From Microthrixaceae bacterium (GTDB lineage Bacteria > Actinomycetota > Acidimicrobiia > Acidimicrobiales > DATDAH01), in contig JACJWK010000014.1 in assembly GCA_020637195.1 (NCBI GenBank), forward strand, positions 30,631 to 94,630: 64,000 nucleotides of DNA, in the 5' to 3' direction. The notes under the pieces were generated by a model that did no database searches, was not told the origin of the DNA, and saw only the letters and a program-made list of their open reading frames with translations. A program made the position numbers and the translations under genes. This document shows, piece by piece, positions 42,180-50,519 of this stretch (its first letter is position 1; every line of letters begins with the position of its first letter).

Positions 42180-43337
42180 ATGGATCCCGCTGGTGTCGAG
42201 GTGCCGATCGTGTGGCGGGGTCGTCGGGCGCGCGCCTTCGTGCCGACGCCGCTCGCCGAACGCGACCTGACCCTCGACGCCGCCACGATCGCCCGTGCCG
42301 CCCGGGCCCAGGCCGCCGTCGAGCACGGGGCCGAGACGATGCCCGAGGACCACGCCGCGCTGGCGCGACTGCTCCTGCGCGCCGAGGGCGTCGCGTCCTC
42401 GTTCATCGAGGGGGTGACGGCGCCCGTCGTCGACGTCGTGCTCGCCGAGCTCGACGACCAGGGCGTGCCGTCGGCCGCCGCGTGGGTGGCCGCCAACCTG
42501 ACCGCGGTGGCCGGAGCCGTCGAGGAGGCGCACGTCGGCCCGCTGACCGTCGAGGGCGTGTGTCGGTGGCATCGGACCCTCATGACGGGCAGCCCCACGC
42601 CGGCCCGGCACGTCGGCGTGCTGCGGACCGAGCAGGGCTGGATCGGCGGCACGTCGCCGCTCGACGCCCATCTCGTGACGCCGCCCCCCGACGAGGTGCC
42701 GGCGCTCGTCGGCGATCTCGTCGCCTACGTCAACCGGGACGACGTGGACCCCGTGAGCCAGGCGGCCATCGCGCACGCCCAGTTCGAGGTCGTCCACCCC
42801 TTCGCCGACGGCAACGGCCGCGTCGGACGGGTCCTCGTCGCCTGGATCCTCGCCCGCCGCCTGGCGCTGGTCGCCCCGCCGCCGGTGAGCGCACGCATCG
42901 CGGCCGACGTCGGTGGGTACGGCGCCGGGCTCGTCCGGTTCCGCACGGGCGACCACGACGGGTGGGTGCGCTGGTTCGCCGATGCCGTGTCGGGTGCCGG
43001 CCGCGCCCAGCAGGAGCTGGTCGCCGCCGTCGAGCGCCTGCACCTCGAGTGGCGCGACCGGCTCTCGGCACCGCGGGACGGCGCTCGGCGCAGGCGCAGC
43101 GACGCGGCGGCGTGGCGCGTCCTGACGCTGCTCCCTCGCCACCTCGTGCTGACCGGGCCCACCGTGGCGGCGGAGCTCGGCGTGCCCTCGAAGTCGGCGA
43201 ACGCAGCCCTGCGCGACCTCGTCGACGCCGGCGTCCTCGTCGAGCACGGCACGCGGCGCGGCCGGGGACGGCCGAGTCGGCTCTACACGAGCACAGAGCT
43301 GCTCGGCCTCACCGGGGCGAGCCCGCTCCGGGCCTGA
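42180..43337 (+). CDS. Fic family protein (AMP-transferase) with N-terminal inhibitory helix and C-terminal winged helix
   Basis: A 385-residue protein. The N-terminal inhibitory helix motif (S/T)xxxE(G/N) is ASSFIEGV at about residue 73-80, so this is a class II Fic protein that holds itself in check. The Fic core motif is HPFADGNGRVGR at about 206-217, complete with catalytic His and the phosphate-binding arginines. The C-terminal domain (ILTLLPRHLVL-like, GPTVAAELGVPSKSANAALR, DLVDAGVLVEHGTRRGRGRP) is a winged helix. It should transfer AMP to a hydroxyl side chain of an unknown target. ATG 42180 has GAAAGAGG five bases upstream; a GTG one codon earlier is equally possible. An operator precedes it and tRNA-Gln is adjacent. 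Confidence 0.92.
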   Translation: MDPAGVEVPIVWRGRRARAFVPTPLAERDLTLDAATIARAARAQAAVEHGAETMPEDHAALARLLLRAEGVASSFIEGVTAPVVDVVLAELDDQGVPSAAAWVAANLTAVAGAVEEAHVGPLTVEGVCRWHRTLMTGSPTPARHVGVLRTEQGWIGGTSPLDAHLVTPPPDEVPALVGDLVAYVNRDDVDPVSQAAIAHAQFEVVHPFADGNGRVGRVLVAWILARRLALVAPPPVSARIAADVGGYGAGLVRFRTGDHDGWVRWFADAVSGAGRAQQELVAAVERLHLEWRDRLSAPRDGARRRRSDAAAWRVLTLLPRHLVLTGPTVAAELGVPSKSANAALRDLVDAGVLVEHGTRRGRGRPSRLYTSTELLGLTGASPLRA

Positions 43338-43622
43338 TCGGCCGGTCGTCGTTCCGGCAACGGGGCGTGGAGTCGGGGAACCCGCCGGTCGTGCCCGCCG
43401 CCGCCGCTGCATCCCGGCGGGTCTCGGTGACGCCCGAGGCCCGACCGCCCGTCACGGGACGGCGTCGGCGGTCGACCGAGTGGCCGGCCGCCCGTGTTCG
43501 ACGCCGAGGCGCCGGAAGCGCCCGCGGTTCCGTCGTCGCGGGCGGTGAGGGTGTAGTTTTCGGCGCCTTCGGGCGGACCGGGCGCGTGCTCGGGTCCGGT
43601 GGGCACGGCGGGAGGTCACGAC

Positions 43623-46600
43623 GTGGCGATGCAGCGGTCACGAGGTCTTCGTCGGGTGATGGTCGCCGTCGTGGCGGTGGCCGCGGGGTCGGTCGGGCTC
43701 GTCAGCGTGCCCGCGCAGGCCGAGCCCCCGCCGCCCGACGTGAAGGAGGTCGCCGTCGAGGAGGGCGTCGCGGCCCCGGCGGCGGACGGCATCGCCGGCA
43801 CCCCCGTCGTGGCGGACCAGACCGGCACCGTCGACGTCGTCGCGCTGGCCGCGGAGGCGCCGTCCCTCCCGGCGTCGCCCGACGAGCCGGTCGAGGTGCC
43901 GCTCGGCGACGCCCCCGATCTCCCCACCGGAGCGCTGGACCCCGACCTGATCCGACCCGACGACCCGTCGGTGACGGGCACGATCGGGGCCGGCGATCCC
44001 GACGCCGCGCCCGGTGAGGCCCCGCAGGCCCCCGGCGGGGGGAGCGCGGAGCCCGAGCCCACCCCGCCCGGCCTCGCCACGAACTTCCAGGGCGTCGTCG
44101 ACACCGGCTGGATCCCGCCCGACACCGACGGAGCGGTGGGGCCGAACCACGTCGTCAACGCCGTGAACGGTGGCGTCCGCATCCAGAGCCGCACCGGTGC
44201 CGCCATCTCCCAGGTGACGTTGAACGACTTCTGGTCACCGGTCCTCACGAGCGGGAACTCGTTCGATCCCCGCATCCTCTACGACCGCTTCAACGGGCGG
44301 TGGATCATGTCCGCGGTGGACAACTCGAACAGCGCGTCCTCGAGCCTGCTGCTCGGCGTCACCACGACCAGTGATCCGACCGGCACCTGGATCCTGCGGC
44401 GCTACGACACGGACGCCGACAACAACGAGTGGGCCGACTTCCCCACGATGGGGTTCAACAAGAACTGGATCACCGTCGGCCTCAACATGTTCCAGATCGG
44501 TGGCGGCTTCACGCGGCCGCAGGTGTACGCCATCGACAAGGCCGCGCTGTACGCGGGCGGCTCGGGCACCGGGGTGTTCTGGGGCGCCCTGTCGTCGTCG
44601 GACTACGGGTTCACCCTCATGCCCGCGACCACCGAGGACAACACCACCGACACGCAGTACCTGGCCCGGGTGTGGGGGCAGTTGTCCGGCTCCGGCTACC
44701 TGGCCCTGCACACCATCACCGGGACGGTGGCATCGCCGACGCTCGGGACCGTCTACGCCTACCCCGCCGCCACCGGAGCCAGCTGGTCGGGCAGCGCGGG
44801 GGTCACGAACATCGGCCCGCAGCTCGGCGGCAACCCGGTCAACATCGGCGACGACCGCCTCCACGCGGTGGTCTACCGCGGGGGCAAGCTGTGGATCTCG
44901 CACCACGTCTTCCTGCCGGCGACGTCGCCGAACCGCGCCGCCGTGCAGTGGTGGAGCGTGACGGCATCCACCGGTGCCGTGCTGCAACGGGGCCGGATCG
45001 ACAGCGGGAGCGCCTCGACCTCGTTCGGGTACCCGTCGCTCGCCGTGAACGCCAACGAGGACGTCCTGGTCGGCTACTCGCGCTTCGGGTCGTCGCAGTA
45101 CCCCAGCGCGAACTACGCCTTCCGCTACGGCACCGACGCGGCCGGCACGCTCCAAGGGGACACGCTGTTGAAGGCCGGCGAGGCCAACTACGTCCGCACC
45201 GACAGCGTGAGCCGCAACCGCTGGGGTGACTACAGCAGCACCCACGTCGACCCGGTGAACGGCACCGACCTCTGGACCCTGCAGGAGTACGCCCGGACGG
45301 GCAACACCTGGGGCACCTGGTGGGCCAGGATCACGCCCCAGGGCGTGGCCGCCCCGCCCAACGACGCCTTCGCCAACGCCACCGTGCTGCCCAGCGCGTC
45401 GGGCACCCTCAGCGGGACCAACGTCGGGGCCACGAAGGAGACGGGCGAGCCCAACCACGGCGACAACGCCGGGGGTGCGTCGATCTGGTACCGGTTCACC
45501 GCCCCGGCCAGCGGCGTGGCCACGGTCGACACCGTGGGCAGCAGCCTCGACACCCTCCTCGGCGTGTACACCGGATCGGCGGTCAACGGCCTCACCCTCG
45601 TCGCGGGCAACGACGACAGTGGCAACGCCCTGACCAGCGCCGTGCAGTTCACCGCCACCGCCGGGACGACCTATCGCATCGCGGTCGACGGGTTCGCCAA
45701 CCTCACGGCGGCGACCGGGTCCGTGAACCTCAACTGGTCCTTCCCGACGATCGGCGGCGTCTCCGGCACGGTGCTCGAGTCCGGGAGCGGCACCCCCGTC
45801 GCCGGGGCCTGGGTGGCGTTGCTGCGCTCCGCCGACTTCTCCCTCGCCGGCGGTGCGGTGGCCGACGCCAACGGCGACTACACCCTCGCCGCGTCCGCCG
45901 GCACGTACTACGCCTACGTGATCGACCCGACCGGCCGGCACGTCGCCGGCTTCCACGGGCCGCCCACCCTCGTCACCGTGACTCCGGGCACCTTCATCGA
46001 CGTCGACCCGTCGACGGCGTCGACCCGGGGGTCGATCTCGGGGACCATCCGTGAGACCGGCACCAACACGCCGATCTTCGGGGCGTGGGCGGTCGCGCTC
46101 AGCACCGATCCGGCCACCACCGGGGCGATCGAGGTGCACGCCGTCGCCAACGCCAGTGGCCAGTACTCGCTGAACGGCCTCAGCGCCCGGAACCACTTCG
46201 TCGGCTGGATCGACCCGACCGGCAACCACGCCTCCCGGTTCGCGCCGAACGCACTGAACGTCCCCGACTCCACACCGGTGAACGTCCCGGCCGCGGGCAC
46301 CGCCGTGTCGAACGGCTCGCTGCCGGTCCAGGCCGGTACCGGAGGAGGTCAGACGCTCCAGGGCACGGTCACCGAGGACGGCACCGGCGCGCCGCTGTCC
46401 GGGGTCTACGTGGTGGCGCTCCAGGCCGCGGACTTCCGCATGGCCCGTGGTGCGGTGACCAACGCCGCGGGCGGGTGGTCGATGAGCCTGGCCACGGGGT
46501 CGTACAAGCTGGCGTTCTTCGACGGCACCGGCCTCCACCTGATGGAGTGGCACAGCAACCAGCCCTCGACCGGGCTGGCCAACGCCGCCTCGGTCAGCCC

Positions 46601-46925
46601 GCCGCAGGTGGTGAACGCCGGCCTCGGGGTGAGCACGGGCCGCATGACCGGGACGGTGACGGACGCCCCCTCGGGCCTCCCGCTGAACGCGGCCTGGGTC
46701 CTCGCCATCGGCCCGTTCGGCATCGCCGGTGGAGCGGTGACCGGGGGGAACGGCACCTACACCGTGGCCGACCTGCCGCCCGGCACGTACCGGGCGACCT
46801 TCGTCGACCCCACCGGCGCCCGGCGCCAGGAGTTCTGGGACGACAGCCTCACCATCGACGGCTCGACCCCGTTCGGCGTGGCCGCCGGCCAGACGGTGAC
46901 CCGCAACGCCGGGCTCTCCCCCTGA
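43623..46925 (+). CDS. Giant secreted multidomain protein with C-terminal carboxypeptidase-regulatory-like modules
   Basis: A 1100-residue exported protein. Signal peptide at 1-38 (RGLRRVMVAVVAVAAGSVGL). An acidic Pro/Gly-rich region runs to about 145. A large domain (about 150-590) holds FDPRILYDRFNGRWIMSAVD, WADFPTMGFNKNWITVGLNM and SVSRNRWGDYSSTHVDPVNG, resembling secreted propeller-like proteins. A pre-peptidase-like jelly roll follows (PPNDAFANATVLPSASGTLS...). Four CarboxypepD_reg/CnaB-like modules end it, each beginning like SISGTIRETGTNTPIFGAWA. It is probably a surface or matrix protein. GTG 43623 was chosen because GGGAGG sits seven bases upstream. The last two modules are paralogous to those of the convergent gene. 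Confidence 0.83.
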   Translation: MAMQRSRGLRRVMVAVVAVAAGSVGLVSVPAQAEPPPPDVKEVAVEEGVAAPAADGIAGTPVVADQTGTVDVVALAAEAPSLPASPDEPVEVPLGDAPDLPTGALDPDLIRPDDPSVTGTIGAGDPDAAPGEAPQAPGGGSAEPEPTPPGLATNFQGVVDTGWIPPDTDGAVGPNHVVNAVNGGVRIQSRTGAAISQVTLNDFWSPVLTSGNSFDPRILYDRFNGRWIMSAVDNSNSASSSLLLGVTTTSDPTGTWILRRYDTDADNNEWADFPTMGFNKNWITVGLNMFQIGGGFTRPQVYAIDKAALYAGGSGTGVFWGALSSSDYGFTLMPATTEDNTTDTQYLARVWGQLSGSGYLALHTITGTVASPTLGTVYAYPAATGASWSGSAGVTNIGPQLGGNPVNIGDDRLHAVVYRGGKLWISHHVFLPATSPNRAAVQWWSVTASTGAVLQRGRIDSGSASTSFGYPSLAVNANEDVLVGYSRFGSSQYPSANYAFRYGTDAAGTLQGDTLLKAGEANYVRTDSVSRNRWGDYSSTHVDPVNGTDLWTLQEYARTGNTWGTWWARITPQGVAAPPNDAFANATVLPSASGTLSGTNVGATKETGEPNHGDNAGGASIWYRFTAPASGVATVDTVGSSLDTLLGVYTGSAVNGLTLVAGNDDSGNALTSAVQFTATAGTTYRIAVDGFANLTAATGSVNLNWSFPTIGGVSGTVLESGSGTPVAGAWVALLRSADFSLAGGAVADANGDYTLAASAGTYYAYVIDPTGRHVAGFHGPPTLVTVTPGTFIDVDPSTASTRGSISGTIRETGTNTPIFGAWAVALSTDPATTGAIEVHAVANASGQYSLNGLSARNHFVGWIDPTGNHASRFAPNALNVPDSTPVNVPAAGTAVSNGSLPVQAGTGGGQTLQGTVTEDGTGAPLSGVYVVALQAADFRMARGAVTNAAGGWSMSLATGSYKLAFFDGTGLHLMEWHSNQPSTGLANAASVSPPQVVNAGLGVSTGRMTGTVTDAPSGLPLNAAWVLAIGPFGIAGGAVTGGNGTYTVADLPPGTYRATFVDPTGARRQEFWDDSLTIDGSTPFGVAAGQTVTRNAGLSP

Positions 46926-46930
46926 GCTCG

Positions 46931-47030
46931 CACACCCTCAGGCCCTACACCCTCAGGCCGCACATCCTCAGGCCGCACACCCTCCGGCCGCACATCCTCA
47001 GGCCGCACATCCTCCGGCCGCACACCCCCG
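46931..47030. repeat. Six tandem 15-base repeats between two convergent genes
   Basis: Unit CACAYCCTCMGGCCG repeats head to tail from 46931 to 47020, with a seventh partial copy. It starts five bases after the stop of the giant secreted gene and ends just before a strong hairpin. The period is a multiple of three, but no start codon or ribosome site supports translation on either strand. Confidence 0.8.
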
Positions 47031-47032
47031 TG

Positions 47033-47058
47033 CCCCGCACCGGCCGGACGGTGCGGGG
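47033..47058. terminator. Hairpin terminator shared by the two giant secreted genes
   Basis: Ten perfect base pairs (CCCCGCACCG at 47033-47042 with its complement at 47049-47058) and a six-base loop GCCGGA, nine bases from the stop of the minus-strand gene. Confidence 0.7.
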
Positions 47059-47067
47059 GCGGGGCCC

Positions 47068-50000
47068 TCAGAGCGTCGGGTCGATCGTCGTCACCTGACC
47101 GGCGGCCACGTTGAACGGCGTGGCGCCCGCGAAGTCGGCGCTGTCCTGCCAGTACTCCTGGGGCACCCCGCTCCCCGGCATGAGGAACGTGGCCCGGTAG
47201 GTGCCGGGTGTGAGGTCGTCGATCCGGAAGTTGCCGAGCCCGTCGGTGGTGGTGAACCGGACGGCGCCCGACGCGGCGATCGCGACGACCCAGGCGCCCC
47301 CGACCGACTGGCCGGCGTGCTCGACCGTCCCGGCGATCGAACCGGTCGTCGGCGCCAGCGAGGCGTTGAACCCGCCCGGCGCCGGGGCGGTGGCCGCCGA
47401 GGCGATCTCGTAGTACGGCAGGTTCGGGTGCCACTCCATGTGGTGGAGCCCGGTCGGGTCCACGAACTCGAGCTTGTAGCCGTCGGCCACGAGGTCGAGC
47501 GCGTAGTGGCCGTTGGCGTCGGTGACCGCCGCTCGGGCGAACGAGTAGTCGGCGGCCCGCAGCGCGACCACCACCACGTCGGGCAGGGCGTCGCCCGTGC
47601 TCTCGTCGGTGACGGTGCCCTGCAGGATGGCCCCGGTCCCCGGCGCCACCCGAGCGGCGAGGCCGGCGTCGACGGTGGTGGTCGCCCCGGCGGTCACGCC
47701 GACCAGGCTCGAACCGGGCACGGCGGGTGCGTTGGCGTGGAACTCGGGGGTCCGGGCGCCCGTCAGGTCGACGAACCCGATGCGGTGGTTGCCCGGCGTC
47801 AGGCCCGGGATGCGGTACGAGCCGGAGTTGTCGACGAAGTCGCCCCGGCCCGGCTGGCTGGTGGTGCCGTCGAGGGTGATCGCCACCGCGCCGGGGAGCG
47901 CGGCTCCGGTGCCGTCGGCGGTGACCGACCCGGCGATGGCTCCTCTGGTGGTGGGGCGCTGCGGGTTCACGTTCGACAGCTGCCCGTCGACCACCGTGAC
48001 CGAGGTCGGAGGCAGCGGGGAGAACCCTGCGGTGTGGTGACCGGCCGGGTCGACCACGTAGAGGAAGTAGCTGCCCGGAGGGACCGCGACCGAGAAGTCG
48101 CCGGCGGTGTCGGCCACCGCGCCGGCCACGTCGACGAAGTCCGACGTGCGCAGGACGGCGACGGCGGCGCCCGGGATGGGGTCGCTGGTGCCCTCGGTGA
48201 ACACGGAGCCGCGGATGCCGGTGGTGGGAAGGGCGGGCCCGAAGACCTGGATGCGGTCGTTGCCCCCGTCGGCCACGTAGAGGAGCGTCTGGCCCGGTGA
48301 GTCGGACCACCCCGTCGGGGCGCCGACGACGGCGAGGCTCTCCGGGTTCAGGAACGGCCCGAGCTCGGCCGGGCCCGAGCTCCAGCTCTGGACCACGCCC
48401 GGCGCGGAGAACACGTCGGGACGCTCGAAGCGCTGGATGCGATGCGACCCGTAGTCGGTGACGAAGACGTGCCGATTCGGCGAGGTCGCCGGGCCGAAGT
48501 CGTTCCGCCCGACGGCGACGTCGACCGGGAGCTCGAACTGCCCGGAACCGGTGCCCTGCGTGCCCCACGACCCCTCACCGCCGCCCGTGGAGTTGAAGTA
48601 CTGGATGCGGCGGTTCAACAGGTCGGCGACGTAGATGCGACCGTCCCACGGGTCGACCGCGACCCCGGCGGGGCGGTTGAACTGCTCGGGCCCGGAGCCC
48701 GGCCCGCTGCCGATGGACTGCACGTAGGCGCCGGCACGGGTGAATCGCTGGATGCGATGGTTCATGAGGTCGGCGACGTAGACGTAGGAGCCGTCGACGG
48801 CGATCCCGTGCGGCTGGTTGAACTGGCCGGCGCCGCTGCCCGGCGATCCCCACTGGCGGATGAACACGCCGTCGCCGTTGAACTGCTGGATCCGGTTGTT
48901 CTGGAGGTCGGCGACGTAGACGTCGCCGTTGTCGGGGGCGACGGCGAGGTCGACCGGACGGTCGAAGTGCCCGGCCCCGGTGCCGAACGCGCCCCAGTGC
49001 CGGACCGGACGGCCCCGGGCGTCGAACTCCATGACGCAGTCGGCGTTCGTGGCCGCGACGTAGATCCGCCGACCGTCGGCGCTGGCGTCGATGCTCTCGG
49101 GGCCGTCGAGCTGGCAGGTGTCGGCCGAGGTGTTCCCCCATTCGCGCACGAAGGTGGGGGCCGGGGGGAGCGACGGGTTCGGTTGGATCGAGCTGGGCCC
49201 CTTCCCGGCGCAGGGGCTCCCCGGGCGCAGTGCGAAGTCGTTCGCCGCCGCATCGGTGAAGAGGGGGTCCTGGTTCTCGATGTTGTCGACGTGGGTGAAC
49301 CCGACGCCGTCGTAGAGGTTCTGCGGGTGGGCGCTGTTGGAGATGCAGTTCCCGTCGACGTGGTTGCCGGCGGTCGAGGAGGGCCGCCCCAGCACCTCGT
49401 GGGTGTCGCCCAGCCATCCCGTGTACAGCTCGGGATGCTGCGGGTCCTGGTCGAGCGCCGGCAGGACCGAGTCGGCCAGGATGTTGTTGGTGACCAGGTT
49501 GCGCTGGGAGAGCAGCGCCGCGCTGTCGCCGCCGAGGTTGAGGTTCGACCCGTTCCCGTACAGCAGGTTGAACTGCAACAAGACGTCGTCCGCGTCGGGG
49601 TAGAGCTGCACGCCGCGGTTGTTGTTGTCGTAGACGAAGTTCTGCTCGATGACCGCGCTGTACCCGTCCGGGTCGGCGCCGTCGCGGAGGTAGGCCAGGT
49701 ACACGCCGTGCAGGCCGCCGTAGCGGTCCTCGCCCCCACGCGGGTCGCCGTAGGCGCGCCCGCAGCCGTGCACCGCGCTCTGTCGGAGGGTGAAGTCCTC
49801 GGCGGGGTCCTCCTGAACGCCCACGCCCAGGCAGATGTTGTTGGGGTAGGTGAGATCCACCCCCTCCAGCGTGATGCGGTCGCCGTTGATCTGCACCATG
49901 TTCCCGCTGACCTGCGTCGTCCGGAAGTCGATGTCGCGGAACACCAGGTCGTGCGCGCTCGTCCTGACCGCGAAGCCGGTGCTCGCGATCATGGTGACCC

Positions 50001-50358
50001 GTGCCCCGGGAGTGGTCGGGCGGAGGACCTTGGGCGAGCCCGGCGAGCCCGTCGCGGACGTCTGTGCGGCGCCCGCGTCGAAGGTGAAGGTGGCGCCGTC
50101 GGTCAGGCACCCTTCCTCGCCCGGCGCCAGCGCGTCGAGCAGCACCATCGGCGACCGCTTCGGCTGCGCCAGGGTGCCGACGTTCGCGTCGTTGCCGTTC
50201 GGGTCGGCGTACTTGTCGCACGCCGCGTCCGCGGCGGCCGGCGAGCTCGCCGGCGGCAGGACCGGGACCACCAGGGTCAGGCACGCCAGCAGGACCATCA
50301 GAGCCGGCACGACCAGACCCGCGCGGCGCTCGATCACCCGAATTCGCTGCCCCGCCAT
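47068..50358 (-). CDS. Giant secreted protein: beta-helix, NHL propeller and carboxypeptidase-regulatory-like modules
   Basis: A 1096-residue exported protein. Signal peptide 1-44 (LVVPALMVLLACLTLVVPVL). A right-handed beta-helix spans about 50-390 (VFRDIDFRTTQVSGNMVQIN, FVYDNNNRGVQLYPDADDVL). An NHL-repeat propeller spans about 400-725 with six or more copies like GNTSADTCQLDGPESIDASA and FNQPHGIAVDGSYVYVADLM. Four CarboxypepD_reg-like modules end the protein. The order suggests a polysaccharide-binding or lyase-like head, a spacer and a surface tail; no catalytic residues are assigned. GAGGAGGA four bases before the ATG sets the start. Confidence 0.85.
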   Translation of the reverse strand: MAGQRIRVIERRAGLVVPALMVLLACLTLVVPVLPPASSPAAADAACDKYADPNGNDANVGTLAQPKRSPMVLLDALAPGEEGCLTDGATFTFDAGAAQTSATGSPGSPKVLRPTTPGARVTMIASTGFAVRTSAHDLVFRDIDFRTTQVSGNMVQINGDRITLEGVDLTYPNNICLGVGVQEDPAEDFTLRQSAVHGCGRAYGDPRGGEDRYGGLHGVYLAYLRDGADPDGYSAVIEQNFVYDNNNRGVQLYPDADDVLLQFNLLYGNGSNLNLGGDSAALLSQRNLVTNNILADSVLPALDQDPQHPELYTGWLGDTHEVLGRPSSTAGNHVDGNCISNSAHPQNLYDGVGFTHVDNIENQDPLFTDAAANDFALRPGSPCAGKGPSSIQPNPSLPPAPTFVREWGNTSADTCQLDGPESIDASADGRRIYVAATNADCVMEFDARGRPVRHWGAFGTGAGHFDRPVDLAVAPDNGDVYVADLQNNRIQQFNGDGVFIRQWGSPGSGAGQFNQPHGIAVDGSYVYVADLMNHRIQRFTRAGAYVQSIGSGPGSGPEQFNRPAGVAVDPWDGRIYVADLLNRRIQYFNSTGGGEGSWGTQGTGSGQFELPVDVAVGRNDFGPATSPNRHVFVTDYGSHRIQRFERPDVFSAPGVVQSWSSGPAELGPFLNPESLAVVGAPTGWSDSPGQTLLYVADGGNDRIQVFGPALPTTGIRGSVFTEGTSDPIPGAAVAVLRTSDFVDVAGAVADTAGDFSVAVPPGSYFLYVVDPAGHHTAGFSPLPPTSVTVVDGQLSNVNPQRPTTRGAIAGSVTADGTGAALPGAVAITLDGTTSQPGRGDFVDNSGSYRIPGLTPGNHRIGFVDLTGARTPEFHANAPAVPGSSLVGVTAGATTTVDAGLAARVAPGTGAILQGTVTDESTGDALPDVVVVALRAADYSFARAAVTDANGHYALDLVADGYKLEFVDPTGLHHMEWHPNLPYYEIASAATAPAPGGFNASLAPTTGSIAGTVEHAGQSVGGAWVVAIAASGAVRFTTTDGLGNFRIDDLTPGTYRATFLMPGSGVPQEYWQDSADFAGATPFNVAAGQVTTIDPTL

Positions 50359-50519
50359 GACGTCCTCCTCGTGCCGAGAAGGCGGACTCTAGGTCACCCC
50401 CGGGCCGGCCGCGCGCAGCGCCGAGGCCCGACGCTCGAGCGGTCGGGCGCCGATCCCCGTCGGCCACTCGTCGACGCACGCAGCGACGGATCGGGAGCCG
50501 CGGCTGCGATGCTGGGTGC

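Noticed and set aside
42161..44017. A 618-residue plus-strand protein overlapping Fic
   Set aside because: Arg-rich shadow frame of Fic and the next gene; no domain.
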